Source: Nitrospira sp.
GTDB lineage: Bacteria > Nitrospirota > Nitrospiria > Nitrospirales > Nitrospiraceae
NCBI GenBank assembly: GCA_037045225.1
Contig: JBAOHZ010000009.1
Coordinates: forward strand, 2,108,001-2,172,000
Length of the DNA stretch: 64,000 nucleotides
Direction of reading: 5' to 3'
Positions 35,722 through 45,046 of this stretch are shown one piece after another. Each line of letters starts with the position of its first letter. Positions within the stretch are counted from its first letter, which is position 1. The notes beneath the pieces were generated by a model. That model did no database searches. It worked only from the letters and a program-made list of their open reading frames with translations, and was not told the origin of the DNA. The position numbers and the translations under genes are program-made.

Positions 35722-36860
35722 GGAAGGTCGAGGGATAGTGCGGCGGAGCGTTCGCCGGCTTGCAGGCGGCAGAGCGAGCGAATGTCTTTCCAGTCTTCTC
35801 CCGGGAGGAGCCGTTGCGCGTCGGATGGAGGGGGGCCGGCCAGCGTGACGAGCGTGGCAAGCCGCTCGCCCATGTCCGGATGGGTGGAGAGAAAATCAGG
35901 CGGCCCGGCGTGATCCAGCGCGCCTTTCTCCATGGTTCCGTAAAATGACATCATCGCGGCAGGATCGAGGTGGGCGGCCTGCATCATGCGGAGTCCCTCG
36001 ATGTCCGCTTCCGTTTCATGGGTGCGGCTGTAGTGTAACGAGCTCATTGTGCGCGCGCCTTCGAGTCCCCAGGCGAGCCCGCCGGACAGATCGCCGGAGA
36101 TGGTGGTGAGAAGAAACGTCATCGCCGTCTGTTCAAGAATGGCTTTGGTCGTATGACGTTGGTAGACATGCTGGAGTTCGTGGGCGAGCACTCCGGCCAG
36201 TTGTTCCGGACTGTCTGTTTGCTCCAGCAGGCCTCGGAGAATCACCACCTGCCCGCCGGGAGCGGCGAACGCGTTGACGGTTGGGGCATCGACGACGGAT
36301 AGGGTGATTCGATAGGGGGACGCCGGACGAGTGGCAGTCAATGTTCGCACGATGTGGTCGAGCTTTTGTAGTCGTTCCGGATCGCGGCATTTCTGCGCTT
36401 CCGGCGCAAGATGTGCGACGACCTGCTGTCCCAAAGATTCTTCCCACGTCACTGGCACATAGGGCGTGGCTGCGGCGGCGACCCCGGGGATGCCCCATCG
36501 ATAGAGTCCCACGACCATGAGGACGACTCCCACGGCGGCATACACCGTCCAACGGACGCGCGCATTTCGCGAGGTTGGGTTGTGGAAGTGTTGTGCACCG
36601 GCAGGGGCGGCCTTGTGAATTTCCCTTAACAACGCCGTGGTGCCAGTCACGACGGCTTCGGCCGGTTCTGGTCCGAATTCCAGGCGCACTGGTTCGCCGC
36701 GATAGGTCCCTTGTGTTTGACGGATCTGCTCGTAAGGCCATTGTTTGATGCTGCCGTCGGGCATCCCGATGTGCAGGCTGGTGGGGGTGATCGTGAGGGT
36801 GACGCGATGGCGCGTGGCTGTGCGACCGTCGAGGTAATGGGCGCTTCGGCTGATGGGCAT
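35718..36860 (-). CDS. M48-family membrane metallopeptidase
   Basis: The 380-residue protein has an N-terminal soluble domain (about 1-95) with a PH-like pattern (GTYRGEPVRLEFG), one membrane helix (about 104-128) and an M48 peptidase domain. The zinc motif is HELQH (227-231), with a third ligand Glu in ETEADIEG (about 277). By family it is related to HtpX/Oma1/BepA-type proteases. It is the last of three genes (ankyrin/TPR, DUF898, M48) separated by 3-5 bp on the minus strand. Confidence 0.9.
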   Translation of the reverse strand: MPISRSAHYLDGRTATRHRVTLTITPTSLHIGMPDGSIKQWPYEQIRQTQGTYRGEPVRLEFGPEPAEAVVTGTTALLREIHKAAPAGAQHFHNPTSRNARVRWTVYAAVGVVLMVVGLYRWGIPGVAAAATPYVPVTWEESLGQQVVAHLAPEAQKCRDPERLQKLDHIVRTLTATRPASPYRITLSVVDAPTVNAFAAPGGQVVILRGLLEQTDSPEQLAGVLAHELQHVYQRHTTKAILEQTAMTFLLTTISGDLSGGLAWGLEGARTMSSLHYSRTHETEADIEGLRMMQAAHLDPAAMMSFYGTMEKGALDHAGPPDFLSTHPDMGERLATLVTLAGPPPSDAQRLLPGEDWKDIRSLCRLQAGERSAALSLDLP

Positions 36861-36865
36861 ACGGG

Positions 36866-38134
36866 TTAGTCCATATCAAAGCCGGTGTCGAGGAGGTTCG
36901 ACAGGCCTTCGCCGGTGACGGATGTTTCAGTGTTGTCCTGCAGCACGTGGTCGAGATCGGTGGTTCCCTGTAACGAAAGGGTGCCGAGAAAGACGCGTGC
37001 GTTCCGAACTGTCACCCATGGCCAGGCCCACCCCAAGGTCACAACCACGAGTGCGACATTGCCGAGGTACAGGGTGAAGAGCTGCTGCCAGGTGATGCTG
37101 CATGAAAACTGTGCGTCGCCGAACGTGGTGTGGTCCCAACAGTACTTCTGCTTTTGTCCGAGCCACCAGACCCACACCGGCCCAAGCACTAAGGGAATCA
37201 AGAGCAGTGTCAGGCCGCCATTTGTGAGTTGAAGGGCCAGGGCGAAACCGCACAGGCAGAGCACCGCATAGGTAGTGAAGAGTGTGACGGCAAAGGGCAC
37301 CATCAGGCCCGATCCATGCCCGGTAAAGTGGAACCGTTGGTTGCCGAAGTAGGTGTGGGAGTGGAGGAACGCCTGTCGTTGTGTGTGGAAATAGGGATAG
37401 TAGGTGCCGAGGGACAGGACGGTGAAGAGCCACCCTTTGAAATAGAGTTTCAGGAAGTCCACCGTGTGGCCTCGAAACGAGAACCGGATGCCTCGCCAAG
37501 ATGTGCGCGTGCAGCGATAGCGCCGCGCATTCACGATCGCGACTGGCACATAGAGGAAGAGCACCAGACCGGCCGTTGCCTGCAGGAAGGGATCGACCGA
37601 TGGCGGGACTGTGAGGAAGGTGTGCGCGGCGCCTAATGAAAAATAGGGGATACCGAACACCAACATCGCTTTCAGAAACCCCTGGTAGAGTTCTTTTCCG
37701 GTGCCGTGATAGGCAAACCGATCTCCCGCGAACGCCGTGTGGCTGAACAGGTATCGGCGAACTTTCGCTTTGCCCCAAAAGTGGTAAACGCCGAGGGTGA
37801 GGATGGTGAGGCAGACATTGACGATCTGCATGCCCAGTAAGGTGCCACCGGCTCCGTGGAAGGATCCACGTTTGATGGGGTCGAGGGCTTCGGTGCTTCC
37901 GGATGGTACGGATGTGAGGGGCGTCGGTGGACGGTGGTCTCCACTTGCATGCGGATGCTCATTCGGGGGCGTCGGGATCACAATGGCGAATCGCGCGCCA
38001 CAAGCTGGGCACCTACTTCGAGCCCGGTGCGTCAATCGATGTATGTCGCGGATACGGTATTGGCCCAGGCAGCGGTGGCAGGTGACGCGGGGGGCCCGTT
38101 CGCTGGTCTCGGTGTGGGTTTCCATGGTGTTCAT
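36866..38134 (-). CDS. DUF898 (YjgN-type) membrane protein with N-terminal zinc ribbon
   Basis: The 422-residue protein starts with a CxxC...CxxC ribbon (TCHRCLGQYR ... SRCPACGARF), then a Pro-rich linker. From about residue 85 it is a multi-pass DUF898 protein: the pattern LTLGVYHFWGKAKVRRYLFSH occurs first, and related forms repeat (LGTYYPYFHTQRQAF, VTLGWAWPWVTVRNARVF). At least six hydrophobic helices are visible. No function is known for the family. Confidence 0.85.
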   Translation of the reverse strand: MNTMETHTETSERAPRVTCHRCLGQYRIRDIHRLTHRARSRCPACGARFAIVIPTPPNEHPHASGDHRPPTPLTSVPSGSTEALDPIKRGSFHGAGGTLLGMQIVNVCLTILTLGVYHFWGKAKVRRYLFSHTAFAGDRFAYHGTGKELYQGFLKAMLVFGIPYFSLGAAHTFLTVPPSVDPFLQATAGLVLFLYVPVAIVNARRYRCTRTSWRGIRFSFRGHTVDFLKLYFKGWLFTVLSLGTYYPYFHTQRQAFLHSHTYFGNQRFHFTGHGSGLMVPFAVTLFTTYAVLCLCGFALALQLTNGGLTLLLIPLVLGPVWVWWLGQKQKYCWDHTTFGDAQFSCSITWQQLFTLYLGNVALVVVTLGWAWPWVTVRNARVFLGTLSLQGTTDLDHVLQDNTETSVTGEGLSNLLDTGFDMD

Positions 38135-38137
38135 CGC

Positions 38138-39451
38138 TCAGCAGGCCGCCTGGTGGCCGAATGCACAGGCCTGTTGCAGTTCTCGCAAGAAACCTTTGCC
38201 GTCGCCTTTCGCTTGCCTGATCCGTGCGCGTTCATAATGGGCGCGACCGTTCTGTGGGCGTTGTGTCAGGAATTGGTCCCACAAGGCGATGGCCTCGTCC
38301 CACTGCCGGCGCATGGTGTGCACTGAGGCCGCCGCGCGATAGGCTTCGAAGTAGGCTGGGCTGAGGCGGATGGCTGCGTGAAACGCGATGAGGGCTTCGT
38401 CAGGCGAGTTCTTTTGCAGCAGTGCCGTGCCGCGATCGAAATAGGATTCGGGATCGTTTGGGTCCAGGTTCAAGGCCTCGGCATACGCGAATAGCGCCTG
38501 ATCGATCTGCCCTTTTTTCTGGAAGGCCACGCCTTGGGCTCGATGGGCCTTCGCTTGAGAAAATTCTTTGCCCCCATGCGCGAGCAGGAGGGCGATCAGT
38601 TCCTGGTCCTCGTCTTGCTGCGCGATCTCAAGGGCGGTCTCTCCATGGCTCTTGATGTTCGCATCGATGCCCTGTTCAAGCAGGGTTTGCGTCGCGACCA
38701 GATGGCCTCTCCGTACGGCCCGATGCAACGCTGAATCGCCACAGGTGCACGTCGCGTTGAGATCGGCGCCGTTCGACAACAGCACGGCGATCGTATCGGC
38801 ATGTCCCTGCTCGGCAGCGGTCAGGAGTGCGGTCAGGCCCTGTTTGGTTCTCGCATTGGGGTTGGCCCCATGATGCAAGAGGACCGTCACCACCGGCGTC
38901 CGCCCTCGTTTGGCTGCTTCAAATAAGGCTGTTCGTCCCTTGTCGTTGTATTGGTCGACCGGTGCTCCTTCCTGCAGGAGCGACGTCACGGCAGCCATAT
39001 CGCCTCGTGCGGCTGCAAGGTGGAGGGGCGTCCATCCGTTGGTTTTCAGGATCAGCGAGGAGAGCGTCAATTCATCGATATCGTAGGGGTCGTGGGTTGC
39101 CTTGATTTGGCTAAACATCCAGAAGCCCATTCCAGCCAGCAGCAGGTAATTCAATACACAGGCCAACACAGCCACCACAATGCCGACGAGCCGGCGCGTC
39201 ATGTCGGTTGCGTCAGGGGCGCTTACTGAGTGAGAGACGGCCAGTTCCTCATCGGCTGCTGACCCGTTGGGGTTGAGTATCAGCAGGTTTGCTTGACACG
39301 ATGGGCAGGGGAATTCATGTAGGGGTAGACCGGCGGCAGGCGGGCAAGGGGCGATGGCGTGGCAAAAGGGACAGACTACCGTCTGTGTCGAATCCAGCGA
39401 TGGAGAGAGTGCGAGCGCAGAGGTTGCCGTGCCTGGGTGAATGGTTGCCAT
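38138..39451 (-). CDS. Membrane protein with zinc ribbon, ankyrin and TPR repeats
   Basis: From the ATG at 39451 the protein has 437 residues. It has a CxxC...CxxC ribbon near the N-terminus (VVCPFCHAIAP ... PCPSCQANLL), one membrane helix (about 87-107, IVVAVLACVLNYLLLAGMGF), five ankyrin repeats (about 140-300; GWTPLHLAAARGDMAAV, GRTALFEAAKRGRTPV) and two to three TPR units at the end (FDRGTALLQKNSPDEALIAF). It shares the ribbon architecture with the DUF898 protein encoded 3 bp downstream. I infer a protein-binding scaffold at the membrane. Confidence 0.83.
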   Translation of the reverse strand: MATIHPGTATSALALSPSLDSTQTVVCPFCHAIAPCPPAAGLPLHEFPCPSCQANLLILNPNGSAADEELAVSHSVSAPDATDMTRRLVGIVVAVLACVLNYLLLAGMGFWMFSQIKATHDPYDIDELTLSSLILKTNGWTPLHLAAARGDMAAVTSLLQEGAPVDQYNDKGRTALFEAAKRGRTPVVTVLLHHGANPNARTKQGLTALLTAAEQGHADTIAVLLSNGADLNATCTCGDSALHRAVRRGHLVATQTLLEQGIDANIKSHGETALEIAQQDEDQELIALLLAHGGKEFSQAKAHRAQGVAFQKKGQIDQALFAYAEALNLDPNDPESYFDRGTALLQKNSPDEALIAFHAAIRLSPAYFEAYRAAASVHTMRRQWDEAIALWDQFLTQRPQNGRAHYERARIRQAKGDGKGFLRELQQACAFGHQAAC

Positions 39452-39554
39452 GGTAACGAACGACCCTTCGCCCGGGCGTATGGTGGACGGTCCCGTGAGT
39501 AGAGTGTTGGTGATTACTGAAAAGGATAGCGCAAAACCGCAGGAGCGCAACCGG

Positions 39555-39583
39555 CCGAACCGGCTTGGGCTGCCGGTTTTCGG
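39555..39583 (-). terminator. Hairpin after the SdhA/FrdA-type gene
   Basis: On the minus strand CCGAAAACCGGC and GCCGGTTCGG pair with a two-base bulge around a 7-nt loop. It lies about 43 bp past the stop of the flavoprotein gene. No clear T-tract follows. Confidence 0.35.
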
Positions 39584-39625
39584 GGTGGTTCGCCTGGGGA
39601 GACTTCGGATGCGGAAGACGACGTA

Positions 39626-41281
39626 TTATGCAGGGGGGAATTGCGTAATGGTCACGGGAGTATAGCTTAACCGAGGCCCTTCCGTCTGGCGGTGGGAGAG
39701 GGTGTGGCGGAGCCAGGCACTATCGTTTCGAGTGGGGAAGTCGGCCCGGTAGTGGGCCCCGCGGCTTTCTTCCCGGCCGAGGGCGCTCACGACGATGGTG
39801 TCCGCGATGTCCAGCAGACACTGGAGCTCCAGGGCCTGAATCAGATCGGTATTGAAGACCCGTCCCTTGTCCTGGACGCACATCTGTTGCCCCCGGACCT
39901 TGAGGGCCTGAATGGCGTCTAGGGCCTCTTGCATGGACTGCTTGGTGCGGAAGATGCCGAGATTCAGGCTCATGGTTTTGCCGAGGTCATCCCGGATCTG
40001 CCAGGCCCGTTCGGGGCCGGGATTGGTCAGGAGGGTGTGCAGACGCTGTTCTTCTGCTTCCAGGATTCCCGCCGGAACAGCCGGCGGGGCAAGATCGTGG
40101 ATCGACTCGGCGGCTCTTGTGCCGGCGCGGCGACCAAAGACAATAGTTTCGAGCAGGGAATTCCCGCCTAAGCGATTCGCTCCATGAACACTGACGCAGG
40201 CACATTCGCCCGCCGCGAAGAGCCCCGGTAAATCGGTTTCTCCCCAGGCGTTGGTGCGCACGCCGCCCATTTGATAGTGGGCGCCTGGTCGAATGGGAAT
40301 GGGTGTTTCAATCGGATCGAGCCCTGCGAATTCAAGCGCCAGCTCCCGAATTTGCGGGAGCCGCTCAAGGATGCGGGCACGGCCCAGGTGCCGAAGATCA
40401 AGCAGGACACAACCATCTACCCCTCGTCCTTCCTGAATTTCCCGTCCGATCGCGAGAGAGACCGTGGACCGGGTCGCCAACTCCATCTGTTCCGGTGCGT
40501 ACTGTTTCATGAATCGCTCGCCGAGCGTATTCAGCAAATAGCCGCCCTCGCCGCGCGCGCCTTCGGTGATCAGAATGCCGGTGTCTCTGAGCGTGGTGGG
40601 GTGAAACTGGACGAACTCCATGTCTTCCAGGGGGAGGCCGGCACGATAGGCCAGGGCCATGCCGTCCCCGGTGTTGATGACGGCGTTGGTGCTGGTGGAA
40701 AAGACGCGGCCGCTTCCGCCGGTGGCAAGAATGACGGCCTTGGCGTGCAGGGCCTGCAACCCTCCGTGGACCAGATCCCAGGCCACGACGCCGCAACAAC
40801 GGCCCTGTTCGACCAGTAAGGCCGTGACATACCATTCTTCATAGACCCGACAGCGGCGCTTCATTAGCTGCTCGTACATGGCGTGCAGCAGCGCGTGGCC
40901 GGTGCGGTCGGCGGCATAACAGGTGCGCGGAAATCCGGCCCCGCCGAACGGCCGTTGGGCGATCCGCCCCTCCGGGGTGCGGCTGAAGATCACACCCATC
41001 CGTTCAAGCTCTAGAATGTCCTGCGGCGCCTCCCGGCACATGGCCTCGATCGCATCTTGGTCGCCCAGGTAGAGTCCCCCTTTGGCGGTGTCATAGGCAT
41101 GGGCTTCCCAAGAGTCCTGCTCGCCGATGGCCGCGTTGATCCCCCCTTGGGCGGCCACGGAGTGGCTGCGGACCGGGTGGACCTTCGAGAGGAGGGCCAC
41201 ATTCAGGTGAGGTGGTGCGGCGATCGCGGCCCGCATTCCAGCGAGCCCGGCCCCGACAATCAAGATGTCATGCGTAATCAT
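39626..41281 (-). CDS. Succinate dehydrogenase/fumarate reductase flavoprotein subunit
   Basis: From the ATG at 41281 (site AGGAAGACCC) the protein has 551 residues. It begins with the FAD motif DILIVGAGLAGMRAA. The stretch RSHSVAAQGGINAA carries the His that binds FAD covalently in SdhA/FrdA, and EGARGEGGYLLN carries the active-site Arg; these separate it from L-aspartate oxidase, which lacks the His. The C-terminal GREESRGAHYRADFPTRND fits too. No iron-sulfur or membrane subunit genes lie nearby, so its partners must be encoded elsewhere. In Nitrospira such an enzyme would serve the oxidative or reductive TCA cycle (inference). Confidence 0.88.
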   Translation of the reverse strand: MITHDILIVGAGLAGMRAAIAAPPHLNVALLSKVHPVRSHSVAAQGGINAAIGEQDSWEAHAYDTAKGGLYLGDQDAIEAMCREAPQDILELERMGVIFSRTPEGRIAQRPFGGAGFPRTCYAADRTGHALLHAMYEQLMKRRCRVYEEWYVTALLVEQGRCCGVVAWDLVHGGLQALHAKAVILATGGSGRVFSTSTNAVINTGDGMALAYRAGLPLEDMEFVQFHPTTLRDTGILITEGARGEGGYLLNTLGERFMKQYAPEQMELATRSTVSLAIGREIQEGRGVDGCVLLDLRHLGRARILERLPQIRELALEFAGLDPIETPIPIRPGAHYQMGGVRTNAWGETDLPGLFAAGECACVSVHGANRLGGNSLLETIVFGRRAGTRAAESIHDLAPPAVPAGILEAEEQRLHTLLTNPGPERAWQIRDDLGKTMSLNLGIFRTKQSMQEALDAIQALKVRGQQMCVQDKGRVFNTDLIQALELQCLLDIADTIVVSALGREESRGAHYRADFPTRNDSAWLRHTLSHRQTEGPRLSYTPVTITQFPPA

Positions 41282-41484
41282 GGGTCTTCCTATGCTGATG
41301 ACTGTTCGGGGCACAATCGGCGTCCCAGAACGGAGATCCATCGTCACTATTACGCTATGGAATTTCGGAAAACAAGCGATGGGCGTTGGCGCTGAACGCT
41401 TGGAAAACTCGGCCCTGCATGATAGGTTAGTTCACGCCCCTTCGAATGGACGAGAACGCCAACTTTTAGCAGGATTTCACCCTC

Positions 41485-44370
41485 ATGCCAGAACCCAACT
41501 TTCTTGAGCCGAACGATACCTTTGTGCCTCGCCATATCGGCCCGACGGATTCCGACATCCAGGAGATGTTGGCCACGTTGAGCCTGCCGTCGTTGGACGC
41601 ACTCGTCGAGTCGACGGTCCCTTCCGACATTCGCTTGCAGACCTCCTTGACGGTGCCCTCTCCGCGAGGTGAGCAGCAGGTGTTGGCGGAATTGCGTGGT
41701 TTGGCCGGACAGAATCAGGTGTGGCGGTCTCTGATCGGCATGGGCTATTACGATTGCATCACTCCGTTGGTCATCCAACGTAACATTCTGGAGAACCCAG
41801 GATGGTATACGCAGTACACCCCGTATCAAGCCGAGATTGCGCAGGGGCGCCTCGAGGCACTGGTCAATTTTCAGACCATGGTTGCCGATCTAACCGGCTT
41901 GCCGCTCGCCAATGCGTCGCTACTCGATGAAGCAACTGCTGCTGCCGAGGCGATGACGATGTGTGCGGCCATGTCTCGCGCCGCCGGGCATGAGCGCAAG
42001 AAATTCTTCGTCTCTGAAAATTGTCATCCGCAAACCATTGCCGTGGTGCAGACCCGCGCGGAACCGCTGGGTATTGTATTGCAGATCGGTTCGATTCAAT
42101 CGTTGGACCTTTCCCAGGGCGAGTTCTTCGGGCTGTTGCTGCAATACCCCTCGACGGATGGGTATGTCGGTGACTACAGCGAATTCATCACGCGGGCGCA
42201 TGCCTCCGGTGCCTACGTCGTGGTGGCGACCGACCTGCTGGCCCTCACGCTATTGCGTTCACCGGGAGAATTCGGCGCGGACGTGGCGATCGGGTCCAGC
42301 CAACGGTTCGGTGTCCCGCTTGGATATGGTGGACCGCATGCGGCGTTTCTTGCCACGAAGGAAGAGTTTCGCCGGCAGATGCCGGGCCGGATCATCGGTG
42401 TCTCGAAAGATGTGACGGGCCGTATGGCGTATCGCCTGTCTCTGCAGACCCGGGAACAGCATATACGGCGCGAGAAGGCCACCAGCAATATCTGCACGGC
42501 GCAAGTGCTGTTGGCGGTCATGGCGGGGATGTTTGCCGTCTACCACGGACCGGCGGGGTTGCGGCGAATTGCGGAACGCATCCATGGTTTGACGATGATG
42601 CTGGCAGAGGGATTGCGTCGGCACGGCTGTGTTGTCGGCCTTGAGCCTGTCTTCGATACGCTACGTGTTCCACTTTCGCCGGCCCAATCGGAGACGATTC
42701 TGAATCGGGCGCGCCAGCAGAAGATCAATCTCCGGCAGTATGACGACCACAGCCTGGGGCTGTCATTGGATGAATGGAGTACGGTTGCGGAAGTTCAGCA
42801 GGTGTTGGCGCTCTTTGTCGGCCACGAGATCCCGGCGGAAGAGGTTCAGTCCATTCTCGCTTCGGTCGATGTGCGGTATCCCGCTCCGCTCGCGCGCACG
42901 AGTCCCTATCTGACGCATCCGGTGTTTCACCGGTACCATGCTGAACATGAACTCTTACGCTACATCCACCGGCTTCAATCCCGCGACTTGTCGCTCGTAC
43001 ATTCTATGATTCCCCTGGGGTCTTGTACGATGAAGCTGAATGCCACGGCGGAAATGTTGCCGGTGACCTGGCCGGAGTTCGGGCGCCTCCATCCGTTTGC
43101 TCCTTCCGAGCAGGCGCAGGGGTACCGAGTCTTGTTTCAGCAGCTCGAATCATGGCTTGCCGAGCTGACCGGGTTTGCCGCCATCTCTCTGCAGCCCAAT
43201 GCCGGCTCTCAAGGGGAATATACGGGACTGATGGTCATCCGCGCGCATCATCGGCATCGCGGGGAAACGCAGCGTGATGTCTGCTTGATTCCGGTGTCGG
43301 CTCACGGGACGAATCCGGCCAGTGCTTCGATGTGCGGAATGACAGTGGTGTCCGTTGCCTGTGACGATCGCGGTAATGTGGACCTGTCCGATCTCGAAGC
43401 CAAGGCGACTCAACATCGCACTCGTTTGGCGGCATTGATGGTCACCTACCCTTCAACCCACGGGGTGTTTGAGGAAGGGATTCGCCGGATGTGCCAGATT
43501 GTGCATACGCATGGCGGGCAGGTCTATATGGACGGCGCGAATTTGAATGCGCAAGTCGGGCTTTGTCGGCCGGCAGATCTGGGGGCGGACGTCTGTCACC
43601 TGAATCTTCACAAGACGTTCTGTATCCCCCACGGCGGTGGCGGGCCGGGGATGGGACCGATTGGTGTGGCCAGCCATCTGGTGCCATTTCTTCCCGGGCA
43701 TCCGGTGACCAAACTCGGCGGACCGCAGTCGATTGGTCCGGTGTCAGCCGCTCCCTATGGCAGTCCAAGCATTCTCACGATTTCGTGGGTCTATATTGCA
43801 CTGATGGGTCGTGAGGGTTTGACCAAGGCCACGCAGGTCGCCATCCTCAACGCGAACTACATGGCCAAACGCTTGGAGAAGCATTATCCCGTGTTGTACA
43901 GCGGCTCGCGTGGATTCGTCGCGCATGAATTTATCCTGGATCTTCGTCCACTCAAGGAGGGGAGCGGTGTGGAAGCCATGGACGTGGCCAAGCGTCTCAT
44001 GGATTACGGGTTCCATGCTCCGACGGTGTCTTTTCCCGTGGCAGGCACCTTGATGATCGAGCCGACGGAGAGCGAGGTGAAGGCGGAATTGGATCGGTTG
44101 TGTGACGCCTTGATCGCGATCCGGGGTGAGATTCAGGCGATTGCCGAAGGTCGGCAACCGCGTGCGGGCAATGCACTCAAAAATGCTCCTCACACGGCAT
44201 GGGCGGTCACGGCGGCCGAGTGGACGAAGCCCTACTCGCGTGAGCAGGCCGCGTTTCCTGCTCCATGGGTTCGGGAGAATAAATTTTGGCCGAGCGTAGG
44301 TCGTATCGATGAAGCCTATGGCGATCGCCACCTCTTTTGCACCTGCCCTCCGATGGATCCAGCATCCTAG
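41485..44370 (+). CDS. gcvP: Glycine dehydrogenase (decarboxylating), P-protein
   Basis: The 961-residue protein is the full-length, one-chain form of the P-protein. N-terminal signature PRHIGPTDSDIQEMLATL, the middle LARTSPYLTHPVFHRYHAEH and the PLP-binding Lys710 in NLHKTFCIPHGGGGPG are all present. It decarboxylates glycine and passes the aminomethyl group to the lipoyl H-protein. The T-protein gene lies 5 kb away on the other strand, and gcvH is not in the window. Confidence 0.97.
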   Translation: MPEPNFLEPNDTFVPRHIGPTDSDIQEMLATLSLPSLDALVESTVPSDIRLQTSLTVPSPRGEQQVLAELRGLAGQNQVWRSLIGMGYYDCITPLVIQRNILENPGWYTQYTPYQAEIAQGRLEALVNFQTMVADLTGLPLANASLLDEATAAAEAMTMCAAMSRAAGHERKKFFVSENCHPQTIAVVQTRAEPLGIVLQIGSIQSLDLSQGEFFGLLLQYPSTDGYVGDYSEFITRAHASGAYVVVATDLLALTLLRSPGEFGADVAIGSSQRFGVPLGYGGPHAAFLATKEEFRRQMPGRIIGVSKDVTGRMAYRLSLQTREQHIRREKATSNICTAQVLLAVMAGMFAVYHGPAGLRRIAERIHGLTMMLAEGLRRHGCVVGLEPVFDTLRVPLSPAQSETILNRARQQKINLRQYDDHSLGLSLDEWSTVAEVQQVLALFVGHEIPAEEVQSILASVDVRYPAPLARTSPYLTHPVFHRYHAEHELLRYIHRLQSRDLSLVHSMIPLGSCTMKLNATAEMLPVTWPEFGRLHPFAPSEQAQGYRVLFQQLESWLAELTGFAAISLQPNAGSQGEYTGLMVIRAHHRHRGETQRDVCLIPVSAHGTNPASASMCGMTVVSVACDDRGNVDLSDLEAKATQHRTRLAALMVTYPSTHGVFEEGIRRMCQIVHTHGGQVYMDGANLNAQVGLCRPADLGADVCHLNLHKTFCIPHGGGGPGMGPIGVASHLVPFLPGHPVTKLGGPQSIGPVSAAPYGSPSILTISWVYIALMGREGLTKATQVAILNANYMAKRLEKHYPVLYSGSRGFVAHEFILDLRPLKEGSGVEAMDVAKRLMDYGFHAPTVSFPVAGTLMIEPTESEVKAELDRLCDALIAIRGEIQAIAEGRQPRAGNALKNAPHTAWAVTAAEWTKPYSREQAAFPAPWVRENKFWPSVGRIDEAYGDRHLFCTCPPMDPAS

Positions 44371-44377
44371 CCGGTCT

Positions 44378-45013
44378 GTGGGCAGTGGTTCGTGCGAGGC
44401 GGCGGCAGGCCGCCTGCGGTGGGCGCGTACCGTCCTTCAGATTGTTGCCGGCTGTCTTCTGCTCAACGTCTGTGTCTCGTTCGCCGTGTGGGCCGAATCG
44501 AATCCTGGCCGCGTGATCGACACACAACCGGATGGGCGTCCGCTCGATATCAATCCTGGCGCCACGTACCGCGCCGGCACCAGGCTCCGAATTCCTGGAA
44601 CCGACTGGTCGTTCTTGATCCCGGCCGGTTGGCAAAGTACTCGCCCTGAAGATTCAGAGATGCCTTTCCTGACGGCGGAAGAAGGGAAGGGCCTGGGGAT
44701 GATGTTCCCCCTCACCGATGTCACCCGTGAGACGGTCCGTGACCACCTTAGTCAACCGCTGTCGCTCTTGCACGGGTTATCGTTTATTCCCGCCGGTTCA
44801 GAACTGGAGACCGATCGTTCGATTGCTCGGTCGTATCAGGGGGACGACATGGCCGGCCGAGCCTTGGCAGTTCTGGGTCCAGGGGACACCGCGGTCATTT
44901 ATTTTCTCATGGGGCCACCAGACGAGGCGTCTGATTTTCACTCAGTCCTGGAGCAGCTTGCGGAATCCACCCGATTGGCAGCTTCGGTTCCCGAGCGCGA
45001 TGTCGGCTTGTAA
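44378..45013 (+). CDS. Putative exported protein, unknown
   Basis: The start is unclear: an ATG at 44309 lies inside gcvP, while GTG 44378 gives 211 residues with a normal signal peptide (LQIVAGCLLLNVCVSFAVWA, mature end near AES). The mature part has WSFLIPAGWQSTRPEDSEMP, resembling periplasmic proteins of the PsbP/'DUF' type that bind small ligands, but I cannot name it. It sits 7 bp after gcvP. Confidence 0.65.
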   Translation: MGSGSCEAAAGRLRWARTVLQIVAGCLLLNVCVSFAVWAESNPGRVIDTQPDGRPLDINPGATYRAGTRLRIPGTDWSFLIPAGWQSTRPEDSEMPFLTAEEGKGLGMMFPLTDVTRETVRDHLSQPLSLLHGLSFIPAGSELETDRSIARSYQGDDMAGRALAVLGPGDTAVIYFLMGPPDEASDFHSVLEQLAESTRLAASVPERDVGL

Positions 45014-45046
45014 CACGGGTGGATTCCCGTCCCACACCATTTAGGC

